Positions 25,472-34,618 of a stretch of 64,000 bases of DNA are shown here, piece by piece (the stretch's first letter is position 1; every line of letters starts with the position of its first letter). Both the position numbers and the translations under genes were made by a program. The notes beneath the pieces are model-generated. The model saw only the letters and a list, made by a program, of their open reading frames with translations, ran no database searches and was not told the DNA's origin. The stretch is from positions 1 through 64,000 of the forward strand of contig DATGUN010000027.1 in the NCBI GenBank assembly GCA_035301285.1. Direction: 5' to 3'. The stretch is from DATGUN01 sp035301285. GTDB taxonomy: Bacteria; Bacillota; Bacilli; Bacillales; Amphibacillaceae.

Positions 25472-27441
25472 GATTCGTCTCCTCCTTCATAATACGTCTG
25501 TAACAATTCTTTTAACCAGTTATATACGTCATCAATCGTTTTATCCTCAATTTGTGTCGCAGCGTTGGTCAAGTGCCCACCACCATTCATTTTTTCCATG
25601 ATGACTTGGACATTGACGTCTCCTAGCGATCTAGCACTTACTCCAATTTTACCATCATCCCGTTCAGAAATGGCAAATGATGCTTTAATGCCCGTCATGG
25701 TCAATAGTGTATCCGCTGTTTGTGCCAAAAGAACCGAACCATATATTTCTCCTGGATCTCCTTTCGTAATGGCAACAACATCATGAACTATTTCGGCGCG
25801 TTCAATCAATTTACTGCGTTTTACATACACATCCAGATCTTCCTTCATAAACTGTTGGACAAGAACCGTATCTGCTCCCTTGGAACGTAAATAGGAAGCG
25901 GCATCAAACGTCCGGGAACCTGTTCGAAGTGTGAAACTCTTCGTATCGACAATTATTCCCGATAACAGTGCAGTAGCTTCAAGCATATTCAATTTCAAAC
26001 CATCAGGCTGATATTCCAACAGTTCTGTAATCAACTCAGAGGCAGACGATGCATATGGTTCCATATAAACCAATGTCGGGCTTTCGATAAAGTCTTCCGC
26101 CCTTCGGTGATGGTCGATGACAACTCTATACTCCGATTTGGTAAGAATACGTGGATTGGATACCATTGATGGCTTATGTGTGTCAACAACAACAACCAAA
26201 GTACGATTTGATGTCAATTCTTCCGCTTCTTCTGGATCGATGAAATGATTCCATAAATCCTCTTTTTTGATACGTTCAATCAACCGAAAAATCCCCGTAT
26301 CGACATCTCTCGGGTCGAAAACGAAATGGGCATCTGTTTCGTTTGCCTCAGCAATTTTCAATATGCCGATACCTGCTCCGACTGCGTCCATGTCAGGTGC
26401 TTTATGTCCCATGATGACGACATTATCGCTTGCCTTGATAAGTTCTTTCAGAGCATGTGAAATGACACGCGCACGTACCCTTGTGCGTTTTTCCATCGGA
26501 TTTGTTTTTCCACCGTAAAAGCGGACTTTTCCCGTTTCATCTTTAATGGCAACCTGATCACCGCCTCTGCCAAGTGCAAGGTCAAGGCTGGATTGTGCTT
26601 GTTCGCCCATTCCAGGGAGATCCAAACTGCCGACACCGACACCAATACTCAGTGTCACTTGAAGATTTTCACCTGCTTTTATTTCACGGACTTCATCTAA
26701 AATATCAAACTTGGTCCGCTCCAACTGATTCAAGATTTCATTCGACCCGACCGCGATAAATCGATCCTGTGATGTTCGTTTCATAAACAGACCATTTTCA
26801 TGTGCCCAATTGTTCAAAACGGACGTCACTTTTGAATTCAATTGACTCTTCAAAGTGTCTTCCATATTTTGGGTAATTTCTTCATAGTTATCCAAATAGA
26901 TGATTGCGAGTATCGTCTGTTCATTATGATAACGTACTTGCAAATCACGTTGCTCCGTTCGCTCAAACAAATAGAGGAGCCGCTCTTCTTTTCGTATGGT
27001 AACCTGAAATGTTTTTCCTCCCAGCTGGACCCATTGATTCGTCTTGTTTTCTTTTATCAACGGAATCAACTCTTCCGAAAGGACATGGAGGGATTTACCA
27101 ACCAATGTATCTACATCAGCGGTCAAGTCATTCATAAACGGATTGGACCATTCGATAAAGTAATCTTCATTAAATAAAACGATTCCTATGGGCATTTCCA
27201 ACAACGCTTCTTCGCCGATTTTTTTAACCCGATGGGAAATCGTTGCAATATATGCTTCTGTTTCATGAATCATTGTTTTTTCTTTACGAAAACTATAATA
27301 AAAAGACACGGCTAATAAAAACGTCATGATTAATCCCAATATCCATTGGAAATACCATATGACAACAAGTAAAATAATCGACACGATATACATAACGCCT
27401 AAATAACCGCTAATTTTAGGCTTCTTTTGTTCTGTTGCCAT
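25468..27441 (-). CDS. gdpP: cyclic-di-AMP phosphodiesterase GdpP
   Basis: A 657-residue membrane enzyme that hydrolyses c-di-AMP to pApA and thereby controls wall and osmotic homeostasis. Two N-terminal helices (about 12-55) are followed by a heme-binding-type PAS domain (about 80-150). A degenerate GGDEF domain (about 170-300) keeps LSIGVGVG but lacks GGDEF. The DHH domain has IMGHKAPDMDAVGAGIGI, VVVVDTHKPSM and VVIDHHRRAEDF as metal ligands; the DHHA1 domain ends with MNGGGHLTNAATQIED. All catalytic motifs look intact. It is followed by rplI with overlap. Confidence 0.96.
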   Translation of the reverse strand: MATEQKKPKISGYLGVMYIVSIILLVVIWYFQWILGLIMTFLLAVSFYYSFRKEKTMIHETEAYIATISHRVKKIGEEALLEMPIGIVLFNEDYFIEWSNPFMNDLTADVDTLVGKSLHVLSEELIPLIKENKTNQWVQLGGKTFQVTIRKEERLLYLFERTEQRDLQVRYHNEQTILAIIYLDNYEEITQNMEDTLKSQLNSKVTSVLNNWAHENGLFMKRTSQDRFIAVGSNEILNQLERTKFDILDEVREIKAGENLQVTLSIGVGVGSLDLPGMGEQAQSSLDLALGRGGDQVAIKDETGKVRFYGGKTNPMEKRTRVRARVISHALKELIKASDNVVIMGHKAPDMDAVGAGIGILKIAEANETDAHFVFDPRDVDTGIFRLIERIKKEDLWNHFIDPEEAEELTSNRTLVVVVDTHKPSMVSNPRILTKSEYRVVIDHHRRAEDFIESPTLVYMEPYASSASELITELLEYQPDGLKLNMLEATALLSGIIVDTKSFTLRTGSRTFDAASYLRSKGADTVLVQQFMKEDLDVYVKRSKLIERAEIVHDVVAITKGDPGEIYGSVLLAQTADTLLTMTGIKASFAISERDDGKIGVSARSLGDVNVQVIMEKMNGGGHLTNAATQIEDKTIDDVYNWLKELLQTYYEGGDES

Positions 27442-27475
27442 CAGATCAACACCTGCTTTCTCTGTAAACCATATG

Positions 27476-28411
27476 TCATTTCTTATCTCCAGATAACCTG
27501 TGTTTGACCGAAAAGCCTAAATCGATAATACCAAGAATTCGAATAATATAAAACAAAACAGGCAATAACAATCCTAGAAATATACTGATGATTGGAATGG
27601 CTTTTGGCCACTTCTTGACATGTGAAAAACAAAATATCAGTGAAAAGCCTTGGATTGTCAGTAAAATGGTCGCCAACATGATAATGTTAACAACACCGAT
27701 GTATAAAAATGATTGCTGGTCAATATCAAAAAAGGTAAAGATCAAAGCCAAAAAGTAAATCCAAATGACAGATGTCGGCAAATCAAATTTACGAAATGGC
27801 GGAAAGCCCTTTTGTTTCCCTTCAATTCTATTTATTATTTTATAACTCAACCATAAGCCGACAAATGCATATAAAATGGACATGACCACAATACCAGCAG
27901 GAATCAAATCCTTCAGAATCATAACTTGTTCCGTAAACATTTGGTACATGTCATCATTTATTTGATTCATGATATCCATGCTTTCTACAAGATTCAATGA
28001 CTCATCAACCGCTTCGTCAAACATTGCCATTATGTCAATCTTCAACACAACTTGAACAAATGCATATACAAAGACCAATCCGATTGCAAAACCGATTGTT
28101 CCTGCAGCCCATGTTTCATAAGGCTTTAAACCTTTATAGATGGCACATCCAGTCACAATACCACCAACAGCTACCAATACAGTCATCGGCATCGTAGCGC
28201 CTGCCGCTATGAAAATAGATAATAAAATGGCGACTAAACCCATCAACAGGGATGGTTTCCAATTATAACGTGAAGCAAATATAATGAAAGGGACTGGAAG
28301 TATTAAAAAAACAACCATTCCTACGACAGGAAGATAAAGTGCGATTACCAACAAAATACTATATAATACAGTTAGCAATGCACCCTCCGTAATCATTTTT
28401 GATTCATTCAT
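27476..28411 (-). CDS. yybS: YybS family (DUF2232) membrane protein
   Basis: A 311-residue integral membrane protein with about eight predicted helices, starting ITEGALLTVLYSILLVIALYLPVVGMVVFLILPVPFIIFASR, the conserved DUF2232 opening. It lies 34 bp upstream of gdpP, the usual arrangement in Bacillaceae (yybS-gdpP-rplI). The fold is reminiscent of ECF transporter substrate-binding subunits, but no substrate is established here. Confidence 0.88.
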   Translation of the reverse strand: MNESKMITEGALLTVLYSILLVIALYLPVVGMVVFLILPVPFIIFASRYNWKPSLLMGLVAILLSIFIAAGATMPMTVLVAVGGIVTGCAIYKGLKPYETWAAGTIGFAIGLVFVYAFVQVVLKIDIMAMFDEAVDESLNLVESMDIMNQINDDMYQMFTEQVMILKDLIPAGIVVMSILYAFVGLWLSYKIINRIEGKQKGFPPFRKFDLPTSVIWIYFLALIFTFFDIDQQSFLYIGVVNIIMLATILLTIQGFSLIFCFSHVKKWPKAIPIISIFLGLLLPVLFYIIRILGIIDLGFSVKHRLSGDKK

Positions 28412-28535
28412 CGATCATGGCACCTCAAATAACTCTGTGATAAAGATACGATTTGTATCCATTTAAACTTTTTTGTCTCGTTATCATATGATAACACGAT
28501 TTACAGGGGTTTGGGTATGGAAACAATTAAAATAT

Positions 28536-28549
28536 ATTTCCCGGGTAAT
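28536..28549. promoter_or_regulatory. candidate Noc-binding site
   Basis: ATTTCCCGGGTAAT matches the Noc-binding consensus ATTTCCCGGGAAAT at 13 of 14 positions and lies in the non-coding interval between yybS and the DUF1189-like gene. A Noc protein is encoded at 39128-39982. Confidence 0.5.
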
Positions 28550-28689
28550 AATTTGTCATTTCCTTTGTCTATTTATGTCACTTTGTACATATTTGCTGCC
28601 TAAAAAGCAGCACATGATTTTTCCGGATACGGTATACTCAAAGGGAAATAACCATTTTACAACTATATTTGCATGAAAGGAAATTATCA

Positions 28690-29181
28690 ATGGTCTTTAT
28701 TCGAGCTTTTTTACATAGTATACGGCTTCCGCAAAAAAAAGCAATGTTTCAATTAAATCGTATCGGTATGGATGTTACGATCATTTACATGTTTATATTA
28801 ATTGCCATTGCATCAATACCGTCTTTGCTTGATAGTTTAACAATATCTACCGGATCCATTGCAGAAATGAATATCTTTTTCGTGTTTGTTTATTTCTTCT
28901 TTGTCTACTATTTAAGTTTAACCGGCATTATTTTTGTTTTTTTGTCATTGCTTGCCTATATCGGAACAGGGATATCAAAATTATTGAAACGAAAAATCCG
29001 CTTCGCCATATTGTGGAAGCTATGTGCCTATACAACCACTTTACCTTTGTTGGTTTATACACTCCTCGCCTTCTTTTTCCCGGTCAGCGAGGCCTACCTT
29101 TGGTTGTGTTGCGCTTATACGTTTGTATTCCTGATCAAAATGATCATCGCTTTTCCAAAAAGGAGAAAACGTGCACGTTGA
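28690..29181 (+). CDS. small membrane protein, possibly DUF1189-like
   Basis: A 163-residue protein starting at an ATG eight bases after AAAGGA. It begins VFIRAFLHSIRLPQKKAMFQLNRIGMDVTIIYMFILIAIASIPSLLDSL, which resembles the cytoplasmic lead and first helix of DUF1189 proteins. Further helices are IFFVFVYFFFVYYLSLTGIIFVFLSLLAYIG, LCAYTTTLPLLVYTLLAFFF and YLWLCCAYTFVFLIKMIIAF. DUF1189 members are usually near 260 residues and have a longer extracytoplasmic part, which is missing here. Function unknown. It runs against the direction of replication and converges on rpsR with a shared terminator. Confidence 0.6.
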   Translation: MVFIRAFLHSIRLPQKKAMFQLNRIGMDVTIIYMFILIAIASIPSLLDSLTISTGSIAEMNIFFVFVYFFFVYYLSLTGIIFVFLSLLAYIGTGISKLLKRKIRFAILWKLCAYTTTLPLLVYTLLAFFFPVSEAYLWLCCAYTFVFLIKMIIAFPKRRKRAR

Positions 29182-29211
29182 TATTTTCTCTGTGTCACTG
29201 CCTGTAAATAG

Positions 29212-29255
29212 AAAGAGCCTCTACATTCTTGTAATTAAGAATCTAGAGGCTTTTT
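29212..29255. terminator. bidirectional terminator between the DUF1189-like gene and rpsR
   Basis: AGCCTCTA pairs with TAGAGGCT, with an inner ATTCTT/AAGAAT extension. T-runs follow on the plus strand (TTTTT) and flank on the minus, suiting both convergent transcripts. Confidence 0.88.
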
Positions 29256-29269
29256 ATAATTCGGCGTCA

Positions 29270-29500
29270 TTACTCAGCTGTGTATGGTAATAATGCCATT
29301 GTACGAGCACGTTTAATTGCTTTAGTAAGCTTACGTTGATATTTTGCAGATGTTCCAGTTACACGACGAGGAAGAATTTTTCCACGTTCAGAAACGAAAC
29401 GTCTCAAAAGGTCAACATCTTTATAGTCAATATGTGTAATGCCATTCGCTGTGAAATAACATACTTTACGACGTTTTGCACGTCCGCGACGTCCTGCCAT
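29270..29500 (-). CDS. rpsR: 30S ribosomal protein S18
   Basis: A 76-residue protein. It carries the S18 core DYKDVDLLRRFVSERGKILPRRVTGTSAKYQRKLTKAIKRARTMALLPY. The N-terminus is basic (AGRRGRAKRRKVCYF) and lacks the multiple cysteines of zinc-binding S18 forms. It forms a heterodimer with S6 on the 30S platform. It is the last gene of the rpsF-ssb-rpsR operon, 40 bp after ssb. Confidence 0.97.
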   Translation of the reverse strand: MAGRRGRAKRRKVCYFTANGITHIDYKDVDLLRRFVSERGKILPRRVTGTSAKYQRKLTKAIKRARTMALLPYTAE

Positions 29501-29540
29501 GAGAGACCCTCCTTTTTAATGTTCTATGGTCATATTATCC

Positions 29541-29999
29541 TTAAAACGGTAGATCATCGTCTGATATATCAATTGGTTCTCCGTCTCTGCTAAACGGATC
29601 TTCTTGGGCATTGTTTCTTTGATACTGATGTTGATTTTGATTAGGAGAATCTTGATATCCGCCACCTTGGCGCTGGGAATTTTTCGGTTCCAAAAATTGT
29701 ACACTATCGGCAACCACTTCTGTTACAAAGGCTGTCCGACCATCTTTTGTTTCAAATGTACGTGTCTGAATTCGACCATCTACACCGACTTGGCTCCCTT
29801 TTTTCATATAGTTCGCCAAATTCTCGGCTGCTTTCCGCCAAACAACACAATTTATAAAATCTGCTTCACGTTCTCCTTGCTGATTGGAAAATGGCCGATT
29901 AACCGCAATCGTAAAATTCGCTACGGCAACACCACTTTGTGTATAACGTAAATCAGGATCCTTCGTTAATCTGCCTACAAGTACGACACGATTCAACAT
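29541..29999 (-). CDS. ssb: single-stranded DNA-binding protein
   Basis: A 152-residue SSB. The OB-fold (residues 1-105) opens MLNRVVLVGRLTKDPDLRYTQSGVAVANFTIAVNRPF. A Q/N/G-rich linker (about 108-140) leads to the acidic partner-binding tip DISDDDLPF, which recruits PriA, RecO and other repair proteins. It lies between rpsF and rpsR, 15 bp after rpsF. Confidence 0.97.
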   Translation of the reverse strand: MLNRVVLVGRLTKDPDLRYTQSGVAVANFTIAVNRPFSNQQGEREADFINCVVWRKAAENLANYMKKGSQVGVDGRIQTRTFETKDGRTAFVTEVVADSVQFLEPKNSQRQGGGYQDSPNQNQHQYQRNNAQEDPFSRDGEPIDISDDDLPF

Positions 30000-30014
30000 C
30001 AGAAGCCCTCCTTA

Positions 30015-30305
30015 TTATTGATCCTCTTCTCGAATTGTAATATGACGAAGAATATCATCGTTGTACTTAGCCAAACGATCAAATTCATTAATCGCCTGAT
30101 CATCGCTGGAAAAGTTGATGATAACATAATAGCCATCACGATAATCTTGGATTTCATACGCAAAACGCTTTTTGCCTTTTTCGTCAACTTTTTCAATCTC
30201 CGCCCCATTGTCAGTAAGAATACTGTTGAAACGTTCCACTAATGCGGTCATCGCTTCCTCTTCAATGTCTGGGCGGATGATGTACATAATCTCATATTTT
30301 GTCAT
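30015..30305 (-). CDS. rpsF: 30S ribosomal protein S6
   Basis: A 96-residue S6 starting TKYEIMYIIRPDIEEEAMTALVERF with the conserved FAYEIQDYRDGYYVIINFSSDDQAINEFDRLAKYNDDILRHITIR. It binds S18 in the 30S platform. First gene of rpsF-ssb-rpsR, with a clear promoter and a leader that looks like the S6:S18-binding autoregulatory RNA. Ribosome binding site is AGAAGGAGGTG. Confidence 0.97.
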   Translation of the reverse strand: MTKYEIMYIIRPDIEEEAMTALVERFNSILTDNGAEIEKVDEKGKKRFAYEIQDYRDGYYVIINFSSDDQAINEFDRLAKYNDDILRHITIREEDQ

Positions 30306-30316
30306 CCGTTACACCT

Positions 30317-30385
30317 CCTTCTGGACTTAGCGGCCCTTTCTTATACAGAAAGAGCAAGGAGTAATCTATTTTTAATTACTCACAA
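30317..30385 (-). promoter_or_regulatory. candidate S6:S18-binding leader RNA of the rpsF operon
   Basis: The transcript leader folds into a GAGTAAT/ATTACTC hairpin (30359-30381), then a GCTCTTTCT/AGAAAGGGC stem (30330s-30355) with the CCG-containing segment GGGCCGCTAAGTCC (30323-30336). A CCG motif next to a stem is the recognised hallmark of S6:S18 leaders in Firmicutes. No database model was run. Confidence 0.55.
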
Positions 30386-30391
30386 TGATAT

Positions 30392-30420
30392 ATTATATCA
30401 AATTTATGTTCTAATAACAA
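30392..30420 (-). promoter_or_regulatory. rpsF operon promoter
   Basis: On the minus strand a TTGTTA -35 (30415-30420) and a consensus TATAAT -10 (30392-30397) are 17 bp apart and lie about 85 bp before rpsF. The remaining interval up to ychF (30421-30646) shows no gene. Confidence 0.8.
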
Positions 30421-30646
30421 TACTATTCGAGGGATCCGATTACAATTATACAAAAAAATTATACATCCAGAGAACGTTTTTTCATATGCCTTCATCAAAA
30501 ATATCCATGGACTGGACCAAAAGATGACTTCGACACGCACACCCAAACACCTGTTCCACATTCGGAAAATGATGTTTGAAACACCCTGTTTTTTCATGCA
30601 CTGTAAAAAGATTTTATCGGTATGTTCAAGATCCATGCTGATTCAG

Positions 30647-31747
30647 CTAGACGTTGAAACGGAAATGGATGACATCTCCATCTTGAACAATATACTCTTT
30701 CCCTTCCAGTCGAACGCGGCCGTTTTCACGAGCGCCAGCCATTGAACCTGCTTCCGCCAGGTCGGTATATGACACCGTCTCGGCACGTATGAATCCTTTT
30801 TCAAAATCCGTATGGATAATACCTGCCGCTTGTGGTGCCTTGATGCCTTTCCTGAAAGTCCAAGCCCTGACTTCCTGTTCACCGGCCGTAAAGTAAGTAG
30901 CCAGACCCAGCAACTGATAAGACGCCTTTATAAGCTGATCAAGGCCGGATTCGACAATGCCGAGTTCATCCAGGAACATCGCTTTCTCATCAGCATCCAA
31001 TTCAGCGATTTCCGCTTCAATCTTGGCACAGACAACAATCACTTCTGCTCCTTCTTTCTCAGCGTAGGCTTGTACTTTCCTGACATTTTCATTTGAAGAT
31101 GGGTCTGTTACTTCTTCTTCACTCACATTTGCGACATATAAAACGGGTTTGCTTGTCAAAAGATGCAGACCTTGGACAATTTTCGCCTCATCTTCCGTCA
31201 ACTCAACCGAACGGGCGGTTCGATCATCTTCCAACGCCCCCTTGATTTTAGTAAGGACATCAAATTCCATAACGGCTTCCTTATCTTTTTGTCTGGCCAT
31301 CTTCTCTACCCGTCCCAAACGCTTATCGATCGTTTCCAAATCAGCTAATATCAATTCCAGATTAATGACCTCAATATCATCAATGGGATTGATGCCTCCA
31401 GAAACATGTGTTATATTGTCGTCCTCGAAACAACGAACAACATGACAGATCGCGTCAACTTGACGGATATGCGAAAGAAATTGATTTCCCAAGCCCTCTC
31501 CTTTACTGGCACCCTTAACAATCCCTGCAATATCGGTGAATTCAAATGCAGTCGGTATCGTTTTTTTGGGTTTCACTAATTCAGTTAATTTATTTAAGCG
31601 ATTATCGGGTACTTCCACGATTCCAACATTGGGATCGATGGTTGCAAATGGATAATTAGCTGCCTCCACACTGGCCTGTGTAATGGCATTGAACAACGTC
31701 GATTTCCCAACATTCGGGAGCCCGACAATTCCTGCTGTCAAAGACAT
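30647..31747 (-). CDS. ychF: YchF/OLA1-type ribosome-associated ATPase
   Basis: A 366-residue Obg-related P-loop NTPase that prefers ATP. G1 is GLPNVGKSTLFN (about 8-19), G3 DIAGIVKGASKGEGLGNQFL. The G4 position reads YVANVSEEE instead of NKxD, as usual for YchF. A coiled-coil insert (about 130-200) and a C-terminal TGS domain (AWTFRKGIKAPQAAGIIHTDFEKGFIRAETVSY) complete the family layout. Called yyaF in B. subtilis. It binds ribosomes and modulates stress responses. Confidence 0.96.
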   Translation of the reverse strand: MSLTAGIVGLPNVGKSTLFNAITQASVEAANYPFATIDPNVGIVEVPDNRLNKLTELVKPKKTIPTAFEFTDIAGIVKGASKGEGLGNQFLSHIRQVDAICHVVRCFEDDNITHVSGGINPIDDIEVINLELILADLETIDKRLGRVEKMARQKDKEAVMEFDVLTKIKGALEDDRTARSVELTEDEAKIVQGLHLLTSKPVLYVANVSEEEVTDPSSNENVRKVQAYAEKEGAEVIVVCAKIEAEIAELDADEKAMFLDELGIVESGLDQLIKASYQLLGLATYFTAGEQEVRAWTFRKGIKAPQAAGIIHTDFEKGFIRAETVSYTDLAEAGSMAGARENGRVRLEGKEYIVQDGDVIHFRFNV

Positions 31748-31962
31748 TCAACTTTCACTCCTTAAGGATTTCATTCATATGAACAATCGTTGATCATATT
31801 CAGTATAAATAACGTATGGCTCATATGACAAATGCGTAAAATGGAAAAGTCGCATCATAAAAGGAGTCTATTTTTTCATTTTATCAAGCATACTTTTCAG
31901 TTTTGGCATCTGTTATATCGTTTCTTCTATTATTTTACACGAATCCATGATATTTTTCATAT

Positions 31963-32160
31963 TTATTCTTCTGCTGTTTCCAATACTTTTTTAAGCTTTT
32001 TTGTGAATCGTTTTCTCGGGATCATTACACTATGATCGCAGCCCATACATTTTATTCGTATATCCATTCCCATACGAATGATTTTCCAGCGATTCTCCCC
32101 GCATGGGTGTGGCTTTTTCATCTGCACGATATCGTTCAATCCGAACTGTTTCTCACTCAT
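31963..32160 (-). CDS. yyzM: DUF951 family small protein
   Basis: A 65-residue protein with the family pattern NDIVQMKKPHPCGENRWKIIRMGMDIRIKCMGCDHSVMIPRKRF. The CG and CxxC cysteines suggest a small zinc-ribbon-like fold. It sits between the mscS-like gene and ychF, as in other Bacillaceae. Function unknown. Confidence 0.9.
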   Translation of the reverse strand: MSEKQFGLNDIVQMKKPHPCGENRWKIIRMGMDIRIKCMGCDHSVMIPRKRFTKKLKKVLETAEE

Positions 32161-32188
32161 ATCACATGCCCCCTTTGTTCAAAATCAG

Positions 32189-33079
32189 TCATTCGCCTGT
32201 CCCTTCCTGTACAACTCGTTTATTGCCCTCATCACGCTTATACATCACAAGACGAGGTGATGGGATATCAATACCCTCGCTATACAACCGCTCTTTGATT
32301 TCCTTGCGTATCACCCGAGCCCCGTACCATTGGTATACCGGGGTTGTATCCGCAATGACGCGAATGACGAAATACGACGTTTCAAAAGATTGTACACCAT
32401 GGATGACAGGCGTTGAAATAATTTCTTCATATTTATCAGGTAAATCTTTGATAATATCTTCAATGATATTTTCTGCATGAACAATATCTGCCTCATACGG
32501 AATATTGATATCTACAATAGCTAACCCATTACTGACAGAGTAATTGGTCACCTGTGTGATATTTCCATTGGGAATGACATTAGTCTCCCCTGTCCATGCA
32601 ACGATTTTTGTCGTGCGAACACCAATCTCTTCCACCGTTCCTTCAACATCCGCTGTGAAAATATAATCACCGACTGCGAATTGATCTTCCAAAATGATAA
32701 AGAATCCGGATAAAATATCACGAACCAAATTTTGTGCACCGAAACCAATGGCCAGACCAACTACACCCGCACCTGCAATAAGCGGACCGATTTCCAGACC
32801 AAATCCACTATCAAGGATCATGACGATGGCAATGAACCATACGACGTATTTCAAAATACTTTGGACAAGTTTACTGAGTGTCTTTTCCCGTCTTTCCGTC
32901 AATTGTGTGCGTTTTTTAGTACTCCCTGAAAATAACCGATCAATCAATTTCTTTCCGATGCGTATAATCACCATCGAAACAATTAAAATGAAAATTATTT
33001 TCAAAATGCTTTCAGCTATTAAGGCCCATAATTCGGGTCCACTTAAATAATGCCATAGTTCATTTATTTTTTGAGACAC
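32189..33079 (-). CDS. small-conductance mechanosensitive channel (MscS family)
   Basis: A 296-residue channel. The GTG at 33079 is preferred because TTGGAGG lies seven bases upstream; an upstream GTG at 33106 lacks a site. Helices are at about 15-50, 70-95 and the pore helix GPLIAGAGVVGLAIGFGAQNLVRDILSGFFIILEDQFAVGDYI (about 93-135), rich in Gly/Ala as expected. The beta domain (DVEGTVEEIGVRTTKIVAWTGETNVIPNG) and alpha/beta domain follow. It releases solutes during osmotic downshock, consistent with a salt-adapted host. It precedes yyzM by 28 bp and probably shares a transcript with it. Confidence 0.93.
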   Translation of the reverse strand: MSQKINELWHYLSGPELWALIAESILKIIFILIVSMVIIRIGKKLIDRLFSGSTKKRTQLTERREKTLSKLVQSILKYVVWFIAIVMILDSGFGLEIGPLIAGAGVVGLAIGFGAQNLVRDILSGFFIILEDQFAVGDYIFTADVEGTVEEIGVRTTKIVAWTGETNVIPNGNITQVTNYSVSNGLAIVDINIPYEADIVHAENIIEDIIKDLPDKYEEIISTPVIHGVQSFETSYFVIRVIADTTPVYQWYGARVIRKEIKERLYSEGIDIPSPRLVMYKRDEGNKRVVQEGTGE

Positions 33080-33301
33080 ATTAAAACCTCCAACCATTCT
33101 TACCACTAACGCTTTCTAATGGTTTTATTCTACATCATTATCTTTTTTAAAGAAAGAGAAGCGCAAGACAGACATATATACACCGCCCTCTTCCTTTCCC
33201 ATTGAAAACTTCCATCGCTTATAGGCTACATGAGTTGCATCTATAAGGATATAAAATGAATGATTCTGACCTCGTCTATTTTCAACCCATTGACCTCACA
33301 A

Positions 33302-33332
33302 AAAAATAATGAATGGATCATTCATTATTTTT
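33302..33332. repeat. perfect AT-rich inverted repeat
   Basis: AAAAATAATGAATG and CATTCATTATTTTT form a 14-bp perfect stem around GAT, with T or A runs on both sides. It lies in the 510-bp gene-free interval 33080-33589 between mscS and the YkvI-like gene. It could end a transcript on either strand, although neither flanking gene ends here. Confidence 0.7.
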
Positions 33333-33589
33333 ATCTGGGAAATCCACTCAAAAATGATTCCCCTTAAAATAAATCTGAAACATAACATATTTTTCCAACC
33401 TAACAGACATCTTTCCATGACATTCAAAAGTTCATATGATTGACATGATATCATTATTCCAAATGGCTAACGACACGAAAACCATTTTTAATACACTGCC
33501 ATTATTAGACTATTCAGAATAATAATGTTGTCCACTTTTTCCAGCTGAACCCATTGATATCTTCTCTATCGAATAACATAAAATATCAC

Positions 33590-34618
33590 TTACATTTCAT
33601 TTTCTATCACTGTTTTCTTCCAGAACGGATAACAGATCAACCTTGATAAAACATACAAATTCAATAACCCATATGCTGGATAGATGTAACTGATCAATGT
33701 CGAAAATCCGACTAATGTCAATGGGATCATCGGCAGCAAGATACCAAGTACAAGTATACCGATCGGGATATTCCAATATGGCTGCAAACGTGATACCAAC
33801 CCTAAAACATTGGCTGCAGCTGTCGTAAATATGGCAAACCATAACAAGAGTGACATCCAGACAATCATTTCCATCGGATATTCTTTTAAAATCGCAAACA
33901 AAGGAATTTCATATAACAGAATCTCATCAGCTATTTGAATCAGGCTACTATTATATATATACGAAACCCCACCTAAAATAAGTCCACTACCAACAGAAGC
34001 AATCCAGATTTCTCGTTTTGATCTGATCTTATTTCCAACAGCACCGATAACAGCAATCAGTGGAAGTATATTTAAAGCCGTAAATGGAAATGCAGACATC
34101 CAATTCCGTTGTTCGTGCCAATGAGAGAACAACATCAGTCCTTCATCATATATAAATATCAACAATACAGTAAGTAATCCCATGATCAATAAGGGTAGAA
34201 TCAATTGATTGATCATTAATAATCCGTTAATTCCCTTTATAAATAATAAAATAAGCGCAATGATAATAAACGCAATTCCCCACCAATATGATAATTGAAA
34301 TACTTGTCCGGTCGCCCCACTCCCGGCAATCATGACGACCGTTACCGTAAATAAGTATAAAAATATCATGAAATCATAAACACCTGTCAGTCTTTTACCT
34401 ACAATCATGCGCAAAACAGGAACATAATCACTGGATTGCTTCTGATAACTCAAGACCATGATTATATAACACGACATCGTAAACAAGATGGCAAACAATG
34501 TGATAGCCAGTCCACTTTCATGTCCGAAAAACTCCCACAATTCCCTTCCGGAAGCATAACCAGCTCCAATAGTTGTTCCGATTATCAAAAACATCCATTT
34601 AAAACCAGCTCGAATCAT
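33590..34618 (-). CDS. YkvI/YyaD-like membrane protein
   Basis: A 342-residue integral membrane protein with about ten helices. The ATG at 34618 lies five bases after GGGGGAG and starts MIRAGFKWMFLIIGTTIGAGYASGRELWEFFG. The IGTTIGAGYASGREL glycine-rich first helix is the hallmark of the YkvI (COG3949) branch of LeuT-fold transporters. The location next to yyaC is where B. subtilis has yyaD, a related membrane protein. Substrate unknown; likely an uptake or exchange carrier. Confidence 0.8.
   Translation of the reverse strand: MIRAGFKWMFLIIGTTIGAGYASGRELWEFFGHESGLAITLFAILFTMSCYIIMVLSYQKQSSDYVPVLRMIVGKRLTGVYDFMIFLYLFTVTVVMIAGSGATGQVFQLSYWWGIAFIIIALILLFIKGINGLLMINQLILPLLIMGLLTVLLIFIYDEGLMLFSHWHEQRNWMSAFPFTALNILPLIAVIGAVGNKIRSKREIWIASVGSGLILGGVSYIYNSSLIQIADEILLYEIPLFAILKEYPMEMIVWMSLLLWFAIFTTAAANVLGLVSRLQPYWNIPIGILVLGILLPMIPLTLVGFSTLISYIYPAYGLLNLYVLSRLICYPFWKKTVIENEM

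Noticed and set aside
30376..30636. 86-codon minus-strand frame before rpsF
   Set aside because: Overlaps the rpsF promoter and has no start signals or known family.
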